From an uncultured Clostridia bacterium (lineage in GTDB: Bacteria > Bacillota > Clostridia > Christensenellales > Aristaeellaceae): DNA of 64,000 bases. Shown one piece after another: positions 8,333-17,464 of the stretch. The notes beneath the pieces are model-generated. The model worked only from the letters and a program-made list of their open reading frames with translations, ran no database searches and was not told where the DNA came from. A program made the translations under genes and the position numbers. Position 1 is the stretch's first letter, and each line of letters begins with the position of its first letter. The DNA is taken from the NCBI GenBank assembly GCA_946408995.1, contig CAMJUL010000005.1, forward strand, positions 16,215-80,214, written 5' to 3'.

Positions 8333-10834
8333 ATGGCATACTTTGGACAGTTTTATCTGGACAAGGAAAAGGATCTGATCGTTGACCTGTATATGGAAGA
8401 CGGTACGCTTTCCTATGTACTGAGTACGCCAAATCATCATACAGGCAATCTGATCACCAACCTTGCGTCGCTCTGCGGGCTTCCGCTGAGTCTGGATGCG
8501 GCTGGAATGAAAACCATCCGGGGCACAATCCCATGCTATGTTGACGGAAACGGCAGGAGGATCTACATTTTCCGTCTCCGGGATACAAAAATCGCAAATA
8601 TCTTTCCGGATGGAACCGTTGAACGGAAAGCGACGATCCCTGCCATTTCCAAAACGCTGATGAGCCAGACCAAGGATTATCACCTTGATTTTTACAAAAC
8701 CGTGGTCAAGGCCTGGATACGTGAGGACTGCAAATTCAGGACGGATCTTCACACGCATATGAACGCCAATCTGTCTCCGGATCTCCTGATCGCACTGGGG
8801 ATCTGCCATCAGATCGGCTATCCGCTGTACTACATTAAAAAGCTCGGGCTGAAAGTGACGGAGGCGCAGGCTCGTCTTCTGGCGCAGCGCAGGGCGGAAG
8901 CCGAAAAACGGATCAGGCTTTCTACCGCGCTGACCGGGAAAAACCTGGAGAGGCGCATCGATGATCATACGCTTCTCAATTTTGCTTCGCTCCTCCTTGA
9001 GGAGCCCGCCAACGCCCTTTGGAATATCAGACGCATTCGGGCATCGCTTGCCATTTTAAAAGACGGACAGGCTGTTTTTACCAACCTTGAGAAGGTCTAT
9101 CTGTACCGGTATGTATTTACAAAAGGGACTCCTGCTCCGGACCGCTATTTGCTGAAAGGGGATGCGGAATCCGTGGGGCGTCCCGCCTTCCCCATGCTGG
9201 ATCCCGCGTTGCTCCCGGATGAAGATATCCTGAACGCCGTACGCCGGATCCAGCAGGACCGTGGCCATCCCGTCTTCGGGAGCAATACGCTGTTTGAGGA
9301 CAAGCTTCTTTGGATCGCCCGATCCTGCGCCAAATGCTGCCTGAAGTATATTGAGATTTCGGATACCTCCCTGGTCAAACAGGAGCAGGCCTTTGAAACC
9401 CTCCGGCAGGTCCACAGGGTCATGCCTGCGATCACCCGGGAAACGGGCGTTCTGATCCGTTTGCTTGCCGCCGTAAGAAGGATCCCGCTGACCCTTGTCA
9501 AGGACCAGGTGCCCAATGCGGATTATATCCTGGAAAACCTGAGTGTGCTTCGCGCTGTCGCGCCGGACCCCTACGTTGCAGGCAGCGATATCATCGGAGA
9601 AGAAATCAATGACATTCGGGAAATGCGTCCTGTGATCGAGGCCATGGTGCGGATCGCGCGGGAGATCCCCGGGTTCGTCATCCGGATTCACGCGGGTGAA
9701 AACGATTCCCTGCGGGACAACGTGGAAGGCAGTATCACCTGCGTGCTGGACGCGCTCGCACCCGGGCAGCCTGTGCCCAGGATCCGGATCGGGCATGGCC
9801 TGTACACTGCGAATCTGGCCTCGGCGAAAGGCCAGAAATTGATGGAATTGATCCGAAAATGCGGCGCGGTTCTTGAATTTCAGATCACCTCCAACGTACG
9901 CCTGAACAATCTGAGCAATCTGAGCCGCCATCCGCTGCGGAAATACCTGCAGGATGGCATTCTGTGCGTGCAGGGGACGGACGGAGGTGCCATTTACGGG
10001 ACGGATTCCATCGACGAACAGCTCGCCCTTGGAAACCTTTTGAACCTGACCCAGACAGAACAAATGCAGATGCGTTCTGCGGAGGACAGGATCCTCGCCC
10101 AAAGTCTTAAGGATTTCGAGGATAAACAAGCCGCCGTCTCCGGGAAATCGACCGGAGAATGGATCGAGGAACTGCGCTCACGGCTGGGATCCCTTCCTTC
10201 CTCTTGCAGCACACTTGAGTCCGGAGAAAGCAAGCTGGACAGCGCCAGGGTTCTTTCCGATGCTGTCTCCCCTCTCCCCGCCGAAGGCATTCCCCTGATG
10301 ATCGTGGGGGGAAGCTTTAACAGCTCCGGAAGAGCGTCTCGAATTCGCCCCGGAGAGGCCGAATTGATCCGTCAGATCTTGGACCACGTGGATCCTGAAA
10401 AGGTTTTTCTGGTCCTTGGGCACACATTGAGCGGTCAGGAGAAGCTCTTTCACGCCCTGAACCGGGGCAGACTGCGGGAGTGGGCTTTTGTTCCCTCAAG
10501 AATCACCGAAAAGGAAGCGAAAACCCTGCGTGACAGCGGAGTTGGCATCCGGATCGCCATCGAGCCTACGGCCATGGGGGTCTACAAAAGCGTTTCCTAT
10601 GAAATATTCAAGCGAAGAGCTTCCGTTCTGATGGCGTTTGACGGGAATTCGGCAGGCTGCAACATGATCCAGGAAGCCAGAAACGGCAAAGGGAAGTGCG
10701 CCATTTTGGTCAGCGGACGTTCCCGTTTGCTCCGTTCCAAAGCCAACACCCTCGAAGGCTATGTCTCGCTTTGGGATACCGGCGTGCAGGCCGTTTCAAA
10801 GGTCCTTGAAGCGCTCGAACAAAACCGATCATAA
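8333..10834 (+). CDS. Adenosine-deaminase-like protein fused to a Rossmann/SLOG-like domain
   Basis: An 833-residue protein, far longer than the usual 330-residue adenosine deaminase. The deaminase metal and catalytic motifs are all visible: HTH (His140, His142), GSDIIGEE, HAGEN (His453, Glu456), GHG (His488), SN (520-521) and GTDGG (Asp550). About 140 residues precede them, and roughly 260 residues of unfamiliar sequence separate the first two motifs. After residue 640 a separate alpha/beta domain begins (IVGGS; VLGHTLSGQEK), resembling SLOG-type nucleotide-binding folds; that match is weak. I chose ATG 8333 because GGGAGG precedes it, while the longer TTG start lies inside the terminator hairpin. 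Substrate unknown. Confidence 0.75.
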   Translation: MAYFGQFYLDKEKDLIVDLYMEDGTLSYVLSTPNHHTGNLITNLASLCGLPLSLDAAGMKTIRGTIPCYVDGNGRRIYIFRLRDTKIANIFPDGTVERKATIPAISKTLMSQTKDYHLDFYKTVVKAWIREDCKFRTDLHTHMNANLSPDLLIALGICHQIGYPLYYIKKLGLKVTEAQARLLAQRRAEAEKRIRLSTALTGKNLERRIDDHTLLNFASLLLEEPANALWNIRRIRASLAILKDGQAVFTNLEKVYLYRYVFTKGTPAPDRYLLKGDAESVGRPAFPMLDPALLPDEDILNAVRRIQQDRGHPVFGSNTLFEDKLLWIARSCAKCCLKYIEISDTSLVKQEQAFETLRQVHRVMPAITRETGVLIRLLAAVRRIPLTLVKDQVPNADYILENLSVLRAVAPDPYVAGSDIIGEEINDIREMRPVIEAMVRIAREIPGFVIRIHAGENDSLRDNVEGSITCVLDALAPGQPVPRIRIGHGLYTANLASAKGQKLMELIRKCGAVLEFQITSNVRLNNLSNLSRHPLRKYLQDGILCVQGTDGGAIYGTDSIDEQLALGNLLNLTQTEQMQMRSAEDRILAQSLKDFEDKQAAVSGKSTGEWIEELRSRLGSLPSSCSTLESGESKLDSARVLSDAVSPLPAEGIPLMIVGGSFNSSGRASRIRPGEAELIRQILDHVDPEKVFLVLGHTLSGQEKLFHALNRGRLREWAFVPSRITEKEAKTLRDSGVGIRIAIEPTAMGVYKSVSYEIFKRRASVLMAFDGNSAGCNMIQEARNGKGKCAILVSGRSRLLRSKANTLEGYVSLWDTGVQAVSKVLEALEQNRS

Positions 10835-10863
10835 AAAAAGTCATACAAAAAAGGAGGCAGCCT

Positions 10864-11886
10864 ATGAAAAAGGCGTTATTCATCGGCGGGACCGGCACCA
10901 TCAGCATGGCGATCACAAAAAGACTGTCCAAGGATCCTCAGTGGCAGCTTTTTCTGATCAACAGGGGCCGACGGCTTGAGGAGATTCCTGAAAATGTAAC
11001 GGTCATACAGGCAGACATCAATGATGAGGAAACGGTCAGGAACGCGTTGGACGGGCTCACATTTGACTCCGTCTGTGATTTCATCGCATTTGTTCCCCAG
11101 CAGCTGGAAAGAGATATCCGGCTTTTCGAGGGAAAAACCAGGCAGCTGATGCTTATCAGCTCCGCTTCCGCATATCACAAGCCTGTTCGGGATTACCGGA
11201 TTACAGAAGGAACTTCCCTGGCCAATCCGTATTGGGAATACTCCAGGAACAAAATCGCCTGTGAAGCGCTTTTGATGAAAGCCTACCGGGATAAGGGACT
11301 TCCTGTGACCATCATCCGTCCCAGCCATACCTATGACAATCGCTCCGTTCCCGTAGGCGTTCACGGGGACAAAGGACCCTGGCAGGTGATTCGGAGGATA
11401 CTGGACAACAAACCCGTTTTGATTCCGGGAGACGGGACCTCTCTTTGGACCGTCACTTATAACGAAGACTTTGCGAAAGGGTTTATCGGACTGATGGCGA
11501 ATCCGCACGCGATCGGTGAAGCCTTCCATATCACCTCCGATGAGGCACTGACTTGGAACCAGATCCATGAAACCATCGCTGCCATCCTTGGACGTACCCT
11601 AATCCCCTGCCATGTGTCCTCGGACTTTCTTGCAGAGACCGCGCCTTACGATTATCGCGGTTCCTTACTTGGTGACAAGGCTTGTTCCGTTGTCTTTGAC
11701 TGCACCAAGCTCAAGCGGGCTATCCCGGGGTATCAGGCGGATATCCGCTTTGAGCAGGGCGCTGCCATAGCCCTGGAGAACATTCTGGCCCATCCGGAAC
11801 TCCAGACCCCGGACCCCGAATTTGACGCCTGGACGGATCGTGTGATTTGCGCGCTTGACACAGCAAAGAAGACCCTTCTTGGCTGA
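10864..11886 (+). CDS. NAD-dependent epimerase/dehydratase (extended SDR)
   Basis: A 340-residue extended short-chain dehydrogenase. The dinucleotide-binding motif GGTGTIS is at residues 8-14, and the catalytic Tyr-x3-Lys is YSRNK (Tyr126, Lys130). It probably acts on a nucleotide sugar or similar substrate, which cannot be named from sequence. AAGGAGG precedes the ATG, and the gene starts 30 bases after the deaminase-like gene, so the two are likely co-transcribed. It ends at a strong bidirectional terminator. Confidence 0.88.
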   Translation: MKKALFIGGTGTISMAITKRLSKDPQWQLFLINRGRRLEEIPENVTVIQADINDEETVRNALDGLTFDSVCDFIAFVPQQLERDIRLFEGKTRQLMLISSASAYHKPVRDYRITEGTSLANPYWEYSRNKIACEALLMKAYRDKGLPVTIIRPSHTYDNRSVPVGVHGDKGPWQVIRRILDNKPVLIPGDGTSLWTVTYNEDFAKGFIGLMANPHAIGEAFHITSDEALTWNQIHETIAAILGRTLIPCHVSSDFLAETAPYDYRGSLLGDKACSVVFDCTKLKRAIPGYQADIRFEQGAAIALENILAHPELQTPDPEFDAWTDRVICALDTAKKTLLG

Positions 11887-11891
11887 ACCCA

Positions 11892-11931
11892 AAACAGCCT
11901 GCCGTTCTTTCTGGGGGACGGCAGGCTGTTT
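11892..11931. terminator. Bidirectional terminator between convergent genes
   Basis: AAACAGCCTGCCGT at 11892-11905 pairs with ACGGCAGGCTGTTT at 11918-11931, flanked by T/A runs suited to both strands. It separates the epimerase from the NahK-like kinase. Confidence 0.85.
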
Positions 11932-11946
11932 TTGAGTTGTCTTTTT

Positions 11947-13104
11947 TTATTTTCTTTCTTCCGGATCTCCTGCCGTGTATTTCTTGGCGACCTCACGAAC
12001 GATCCCCTGCATCGCGTCCATCTTTTTCATCATATCCTTCGCAAGGGCGATTTGACAGCGCGCGCGGACAAGATTATGATCCTGATAATGGATATGGAAA
12101 TACTTGTCTCCGGTGATATAATCGTCCAAAAAACGGGCTGCCAGTTCGCAAGCCAGGCAAAAACAGCTGTTTGCCAGGGAGAAGATCTCCGTGTCGGTCA
12201 GCTTGGAAGCGGTCTTTTGCAGAAAGCCCTCGGCAAAGGCCCAAAAAACATTCAAATCCAGGCCTGCACGCGCCGTATCCCGGGAATCCTCCTCTACATA
12301 ATTGGCAGAAAACCGGACCGCGTCTCCAAAGTCATGTCCGACAAGCCCAGGCATGACAGTATCCAGATCAATGACTACAAGCGGTTTTCTGGTCTGCTCG
12401 TCAAACAGGACATTGTTTATTTTGGTGTCGTTATGGGTGACCCGCAGAGGCAGACGGCCCTGCGTATACAGGTCGGTCAGCAGACAGGCCTGGTCCTGGA
12501 CCTTCAGGAGGTAGTCAATTTCCTCCCTGGCCGTCTGGGCCCTTCCGATCGGATCCTGCCGGATGTCCGAAATCAGGGTCTGATACCGTTTGCGGGTGTT
12601 GTGAAAATCGGGAATGGTATAATGCAGGGTGCCGGGATCATAGTCAGAGAGCATCATCTGAAATTGTCCAAAGGCCTTGCCGGCGTCCCGGACCATTTCA
12701 AGATCCTTGCAGGCACTGAAAGTCAGGGAAGGGATATAGTTGCACATCCGCCAAAATCCGCCGTCTTCTTCGGACAGATAGTTGGTGCCTTCAACTGTCC
12801 TGTAGTAGTGAAGGCAGAGCTTGGTTGGCTGCTGTTTGTGAATGTATTCGGTGACGTTATCGATGTTCTCCATCAGGAAAACAGGTTCCCGGAAAGCGTA
12901 GGTGTTGATCTTCTGGACAAGATAGCTCTTGATCCTTGCCATGTGGTTTTCATCAGAAAGGATGTAGTTGACTTTATAGGTGTGGTTCACATTGCCGACT
13001 TTAATCTCTTCATAGCTAAGGAAAGGAGCATTGATCCCGAATTGTCTTCCAACGCGCTGCAGGGTTTCAGCCATCATGGGGTCTTTGCTCAGCGGAATGC
13101 TCAT
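11947..13104 (-). CDS. Aminoglycoside-phosphotransferase-family kinase, NahK-like
   Basis: A small-molecule kinase of about 385 residues with the APH/choline-kinase fold. The catalytic loop THNDTKINN and the metal-binding IDLDTVMPG resemble N-acetylhexosamine 1-kinase (NahK/LnpB), which phosphorylates GlcNAc or GalNAc released from host glycans. The ATG at 13104 is preferred because AAGGAGG is 11 bases upstream; a longer frame from 13125 has a weak site. It follows dprA by about 40 bases on the same strand. The sugar assignment is by family resemblance only. Confidence 0.8.
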   Translation of the reverse strand: MSIPLSKDPMMAETLQRVGRQFGINAPFLSYEEIKVGNVNHTYKVNYILSDENHMARIKSYLVQKINTYAFREPVFLMENIDNVTEYIHKQQPTKLCLHYYRTVEGTNYLSEEDGGFWRMCNYIPSLTFSACKDLEMVRDAGKAFGQFQMMLSDYDPGTLHYTIPDFHNTRKRYQTLISDIRQDPIGRAQTAREEIDYLLKVQDQACLLTDLYTQGRLPLRVTHNDTKINNVLFDEQTRKPLVVIDLDTVMPGLVGHDFGDAVRFSANYVEEDSRDTARAGLDLNVFWAFAEGFLQKTASKLTDTEIFSLANSCFCLACELAARFLDDYITGDKYFHIHYQDHNLVRARCQIALAKDMMKKMDAMQGIVREVAKKYTAGDPEERK

Positions 13105-13144
13105 GGAAGCAAGTTCCTCCTTCATCAGTCCGAAACGGGAGCGA

Positions 13145-14263
13145 TCAAAAAGGAGATCTCCCTGTGCTGAGGGTATAGGTTCTTCCCCCCAGACGTTCTA
13201 TCGTTCCTTCAAGTTCAAGCATGGTCAAACGCGCGCCCAATTCCTGCGGGCTCATCCGAAGCTCCTCCGAGAGCTCCTCAAAGGTCTTGGATTCGAGCCG
13301 GAGTGCCTCCAGAACAGGGTCTGTTGCTTCCCCTGTTCCTTTGTCGGCGGACGGCGGATCAAAAAGAGAAAGCTGTTTTTCCTTTCGGTCCCAGGACATT
13401 TCCTGAAGGATGTCCTGCCCGGATATGCAAAGGTGTGCGCCCTCTCTGAGCAGCTGCAGCGGCAGTTCGCTTCCTGGCGCGTCCACGTTTCCGGGAAGGG
13501 CAAAGATCTCCTTCCCCTGGGAAAGGGCGTGATGGACCGTGCTGGCGGTTCCGCTTTTCCGCTGCGCCTCAATAAGCAGCAAGGCGTCACTTAATCCGCT
13601 GATCAGCCGGTTCCTGATCGGGAAATGAAAACCGAGCGGATCGCTGTCCGGCGCGTATTCGCTGATGACCGCGCCTCCTGAGGCAATGAGCCGTTCGCAC
13701 AGGTCCCTGTTTTCCGGCGGATATACGCTGCTGATACCGTTTCCGAGCACAGCCACGGTGATCCCGCCGGCATCCAGGGCCCCGGAATGGGCTGCCGTGT
13801 CAATGCCGCGGGCCAGTCCGGAAACGATGACCACTCCGTTTTCGGCAAGCTCCCTGGCGATCCGGTAAGCCTGATTTCTGCCATAGCGCGTATCCCGTCG
13901 CGCACCGATGACGGCAACGGCCGGACAGCGCCCGGAAGGAATCTTTCCCCGGAAAAACAGCACTCTTGGCGGATCTGAAAGACTTTGAAGCCGCGAGGGA
14001 AACTCCTCGCTTGCGCTTGTGACCGCCTGCGCACCGACCCTGTCCAGTGCTGAAAGGAGGCTGTCCAGTCCTTTCTCCCTGATCGACAGAAGATGATGGG
14101 CAGTCTTCTCCCCCAGCTGTTCCAAAACGCCTGGATCCTGTAAATGCGTCCAAAGGGCAAGGGCAGTGCCGTAGTGTTCAAGGAGTTTGTCGATCCCCCT
14201 CCAGGCTCCAACCGGCGTATGCTGAAGTGCGATCAGGCACATTTCTTCCTGGCTGTAATTCAT
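13145..14263 (-). CDS. dprA: DNA-processing protein DprA/Smf
   Basis: Loads RecA on incoming single-stranded DNA during transformation. The Rossmann-like domain carries VAVIGARRDTRYG, the GLARGIDTAAH signature and VAVLGNGIS. A C-terminal winged-helix region (about the last 70 residues, TFEELSEELRMSPQEL) is also present. At 372 residues the length is normal. The ATG at 14263 follows GGAGGG; an upstream ATG at 14293 would add ten unlike residues. A promoter with TTGCGT, 18 bases and TATAAT lies at 14350-14379. Confidence 0.95.
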   Translation of the reverse strand: MNYSQEEMCLIALQHTPVGAWRGIDKLLEHYGTALALWTHLQDPGVLEQLGEKTAHHLLSIREKGLDSLLSALDRVGAQAVTSASEEFPSRLQSLSDPPRVLFFRGKIPSGRCPAVAVIGARRDTRYGRNQAYRIARELAENGVVIVSGLARGIDTAAHSGALDAGGITVAVLGNGISSVYPPENRDLCERLIASGGAVISEYAPDSDPLGFHFPIRNRLISGLSDALLLIEAQRKSGTASTVHHALSQGKEIFALPGNVDAPGSELPLQLLREGAHLCISGQDILQEMSWDRKEKQLSLFDPPSADKGTGEATDPVLEALRLESKTFEELSEELRMSPQELGARLTMLELEGTIERLGGRTYTLSTGRSPF

Positions 14264-14349
14264 ATGCCCTCCATATGGGCAAAAGAAATGCATGACGAAT
14301 GACCGTATAAAACCATACGCTAAACGGTCTGAAATGATTCGGACAACAG

Positions 14350-14379
14350 ATTATAGCACGGTTTCCGCATTTTACGCAA
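14350..14379 (-). promoter_or_regulatory. Promoter of dprA
   Basis: On the minus strand TTGCGT (14379-14374), an 18-base spacer and TATAAT (14355-14350). Confidence 0.6.
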
Positions 14380-14430
14380 CTTTCTTTAAATGACGGCTGC
14401 TTTCCTGGACATGGCCTGCTCAGCCGACAG

Positions 14431-14466
14431 AAAAAGCCGGAGCAGCATCAAAAGCGTATCTCCGGC
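14431..14466 (-). terminator. Terminator of pcrA
   Basis: On the minus strand GCCGGAG and CTCCGGC pair around a 17-base loop, followed by TTTTTCT, about 40 bases past the pcrA stop. Confidence 0.65.
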
Positions 14467-14505
14467 GATTTTTGGCATATGCAAAAGCAATGGGCGCTGT
14501 GTTTA

Positions 14506-16797
14506 TTAATGGGTTTCAATCTTCACGATCGGAGCCATGGAGAGGGAAAAGATCTTTTCGCCGTACGCGGTAAAAAAGATCCGGATGCGGGCGTCGGACC
14601 CATTTCCAAAGACTTCAAGCACCTTTCCCTCGCCAAATTTCCGGTGCAGGACCGAATCCCCCGGGCTGAAGAGCATTTTGAGCGTCCCGTTTTCCGCCTC
14701 TCTGACCTTGGAAGGCACGAATCCTTTGGTAACGCCGGGAATATTCAGAACGCCTTTCTGCTTCATGCCGGGCGTACCAAAGGAAAGATTGGGCTTCCGG
14801 GCCTTTGGAAAATCCATGCGCGGAGGGGTCTCGCGTTTCCAGGCAGGGGTGGAGGCGGCCAAAGCTCTGTCATGCACACCGGTCCATTGATCAAGGAGCA
14901 GCCGGTCCGGGATCTCGCGAAGAAAGCGGGAGCGTTCGTTATGCATGATCTCGTTGTAGAGGTTCCGGCGCTTGGCATAAGACAGGAACAGACGCTCCTT
15001 TGCCCGGGTGATCCCGACATAGCACAGTCTGCGTTCCTCCTCCAAACGCTCCGGGTCGGAAGCGGAGCGGTTATTCGGAAACAGGCCTTCCTCAAGACCG
15101 GCGATGAAGACGGCTCTGTATTCAAGCCCTTTGGCGGAATGAAGGGTCATCAGCGTCAGGTACTGAGGGGCCTCCCCTTCACGGTCCAGATCCGTTACCA
15201 GGGCCACATTTTCCAGGAACGCCTCCAGGGTGGGCTCCTCGCTTTCGTTTGCGAATTGCCGGGCGGCTCCGATAAACTCTTTCATATTTTGGATCCGTTC
15301 CAGGTTTTCCTCGGAGGTCTCCCCTTTGAACTGGGAAATCAGGCCTGTCTTGTCTACAACAAGCTGCATGAAGTCCCCCAAAGGCATCCCGTTACGTTCC
15401 TTCTCAAGCCCCTCCATCAGGGTATAAAAATCCTGGATGCATTTTCGGGGCCTGGATGAGAGCGACTCCGGAGGGGTCCGGACCGAGTCATAAAGCGATT
15501 GATGAAGCATCAGGGCATGTTCGCGAAGAGCGTCTACAGTGGAATCCCCGATAGAACGCCGCGGAGTGTTGATGATTCTTTCGAGGGACACGTTGTCGTC
15601 ATGGTTGACCAGCAGCCGAAGATAAGCCAGGATATCTTTGATTTCCTTTCGGTCGTAAAACCGGGGTCCGCCGAAGGTTTTGTAAGGAATACCGGCCCGG
15701 GTCAGCATTTCTTCCAGTACACGGCTCTGCGCATGGGTCCTGTAAAGAACGGCGATATCGCTGTATGCGTATTGTTTTTCATGCAGCTGCTTGACACGCT
15801 CGCATACCCAAGCGGCTTCTTCCCGTTCGTCACCGGCCCTGAACAGCAGGATGCTTTCCCCCGGAGCTGTTTCAGTCCAGAGGGTCTTCTCCTTCCGGCC
15901 GCTGTTGTGGGCGATCACCTGATTGGCTGCGTCCAGAATGTTCGCGGTGGAGCGGTAGTTTTGTTCAAGCTTGATGACCGCAGCTTCGGGATAATCCTTT
16001 TCAAAATCGAGGATGTTGTGAATATCCGCTCCGCGCCAGCCATAAATGGACTGATCGTCATCGCCCACCACGCAAAGGTTCCTGTTGGTCATCGACAATA
16101 AACGAACCAATTGGTATTGGGTCTGGTTTGTATCCTGGTATTCATCCACGTGGATATACTTGAATTTCCGACGGTAATAATCCAGGACCGGAGGATGATC
16201 CACAAAAAGCTGTAACGTTTTGAACAGCAGATCGTCAAAATCCAATGCGTTGGCGTTTTTCAGCTTGGCTTCATACCGTACAAATACATCGTGGATCCGT
16301 TGGCACCGGTAATCCTTCGGCCCTTTGGCGAACCATTCGTCGGCGGTAAGCATTTTGTTTTTGGCGTCGGAAATATACCGGCGTACTTCCTTTGGAGGCA
16401 GGGTCTTATCGTCGATATCCAGTTCCTTGAGGGATTCCCTGCATACCTTTACGGAATCATCCTCGTCATAAATGGTGAAAGACCGGCTGTAGCCGATTTT
16501 CTCGATATCGCGGCGAAGGATACGCACGCAAATCGAATGAAAGGTGCCTACCCACATGTCCGTCACTTCACTGCCGATCAACTGCTCTATGCGGTTCTTC
16601 ATTTCTTTGGCCGCTTTATTGGTAAACGTCAGCGCGAGAATGGCATAGGGCGGGATCCCGTGCGCGATCAGATTGGCGATCCGATAAGTAAGCGCGCGGG
16701 TTTTCCCGCTGCCTGCGCCGGCGAGGATCAGGACAGGGCCTTCAAGCGTCTCTGCCGCCTTTCGTTGCATCGGGTTTAAGGCATTCAGATCAAACAT
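14506..16797 (-). CDS. pcrA: ATP-dependent DNA helicase PcrA/UvrD
   Basis: Superfamily 1A 3'-5' helicase for repair and replication. Motifs in order: Q motif near residue 8 (LNPMQRKA), Walker A AGAGSGKT (about residues 26-33), ALTFTNKAAKEM, motif II DEYQDTN, motif III VVGDDDQSIYGWRGA, LEQNYRS, LMTLHSAKGLEY and the VGITRAKERL region. The C-terminal 60 residues form the Tudor-like end usual in PcrA (GDSVLHRKFGEGKV). At 763 residues it is near typical size. It has its own promoter and terminator. Confidence 0.97.
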   Translation of the reverse strand: MFDLNALNPMQRKAAETLEGPVLILAGAGSGKTRALTYRIANLIAHGIPPYAILALTFTNKAAKEMKNRIEQLIGSEVTDMWVGTFHSICVRILRRDIEKIGYSRSFTIYDEDDSVKVCRESLKELDIDDKTLPPKEVRRYISDAKNKMLTADEWFAKGPKDYRCQRIHDVFVRYEAKLKNANALDFDDLLFKTLQLFVDHPPVLDYYRRKFKYIHVDEYQDTNQTQYQLVRLLSMTNRNLCVVGDDDQSIYGWRGADIHNILDFEKDYPEAAVIKLEQNYRSTANILDAANQVIAHNSGRKEKTLWTETAPGESILLFRAGDEREEAAWVCERVKQLHEKQYAYSDIAVLYRTHAQSRVLEEMLTRAGIPYKTFGGPRFYDRKEIKDILAYLRLLVNHDDNVSLERIINTPRRSIGDSTVDALREHALMLHQSLYDSVRTPPESLSSRPRKCIQDFYTLMEGLEKERNGMPLGDFMQLVVDKTGLISQFKGETSEENLERIQNMKEFIGAARQFANESEEPTLEAFLENVALVTDLDREGEAPQYLTLMTLHSAKGLEYRAVFIAGLEEGLFPNNRSASDPERLEEERRLCYVGITRAKERLFLSYAKRRNLYNEIMHNERSRFLREIPDRLLLDQWTGVHDRALAASTPAWKRETPPRMDFPKARKPNLSFGTPGMKQKGVLNIPGVTKGFVPSKVREAENGTLKMLFSPGDSVLHRKFGEGKVLEVFGNGSDARIRIFFTAYGEKIFSLSMAPIVKIETH

Positions 16798-16871
16798 GAT
16801 TCAACCCCCCATCCTTTTTCAAGGCACAACGCCCTATCGGCGGGAAAACGAAAACAATACAATCCTTAACC

Positions 16872-16900
16872 ATTATACATGGAAAAATCTGCGGTTTCAA
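16872..16900 (-). promoter_or_regulatory. Promoter of pcrA
   Basis: On the minus strand TTGAAA (16900-16895), a 17-base spacer and TATAAT (16877-16872), about 75 bases before the ATG. Confidence 0.7.
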
Positions 16901-16964
16901 GTGAAAAGTTGCATTTTGCTTACCCTTTTGGACATTATTCTATCCGGTCAAACGGAGAAAACAA

Positions 16965-16990
16965 ATGAAAGCCGGCCCCTTCGGGCCGGC
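16965..16990 (-). terminator. Terminator of the ior-paaK-ACT operon
   Basis: GCCGGCCC and GGGCCGGC pair around a 4-base loop, followed on the minus strand by TTTCATTTGTTTT, shortly after the ACT gene. Confidence 0.7.
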
Positions 16991-17013
16991 AGAATGCAAG
17001 ATCCGGGCAGCGT

Positions 17014-17448
17014 TCACAGATCAGCTATGTCCTCATTGGACATGATGTGGAGTCCAAGCCCCTGCAGGCGACTTTCGGCGGCTTTCGTGTCCCCCACGCG
17101 GAAAATCATGCAGGCGTGATCGGCTTCCTTGCCGCCGAGAAAAGCGTACATGTATTCGATATTCACTTTGGCTTTGTCAAACACATCCAGCAATTTGTCC
17201 AGTCCGCCGGGCTCATCCGGGATCGCAACGGCCAATACCGAGGTCAGGCTGGCGACAAATACGTTTTCTTTCAGAATATTGGCGGCCTCATAGGCATCGT
17301 CCACGACGACGCGGGCGATGCCAAAGTCCTTGGTTTCGGCGATGGAGAGCGCGCGCATATCGATCTGATGCTGTGCGAGGACACTGGTCATTTTCTTCAG
17401 CTGGCCTGGCTTGTTCTCCAGAAAAACGGAAATCTGCTTGATGCTCAT
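17014..17448 (-). CDS. Tandem ACT-domain protein
   Basis: A 144-residue protein made of two ACT domains, the small ligand-binding fold that usually senses amino acids. The first begins ISVFLENKPGQLKKMTSVL and the second covers the region near LAVAIPDEPGGLDKLLDVF. The ATG at 17448 follows AGGAGGT; upstream codons in this frame overlap paaK and are not real. It is last in an operon with iorA, iorB and paaK. Such ACT proteins often accompany phenylacetate-CoA ligases, so it may sense aromatic amino acids or their products. Confidence 0.88.
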   Translation of the reverse strand: MSIKQISVFLENKPGQLKKMTSVLAQHQIDMRALSIAETKDFGIARVVVDDAYEAANILKENVFVASLTSVLAVAIPDEPGGLDKLLDVFDKAKVNIEYMYAFLGGKEADHACMIFRVGDTKAAESRLQGLGLHIMSNEDIADL

Positions 17449-17464
17449 GGCGTACCTCCTTGTG

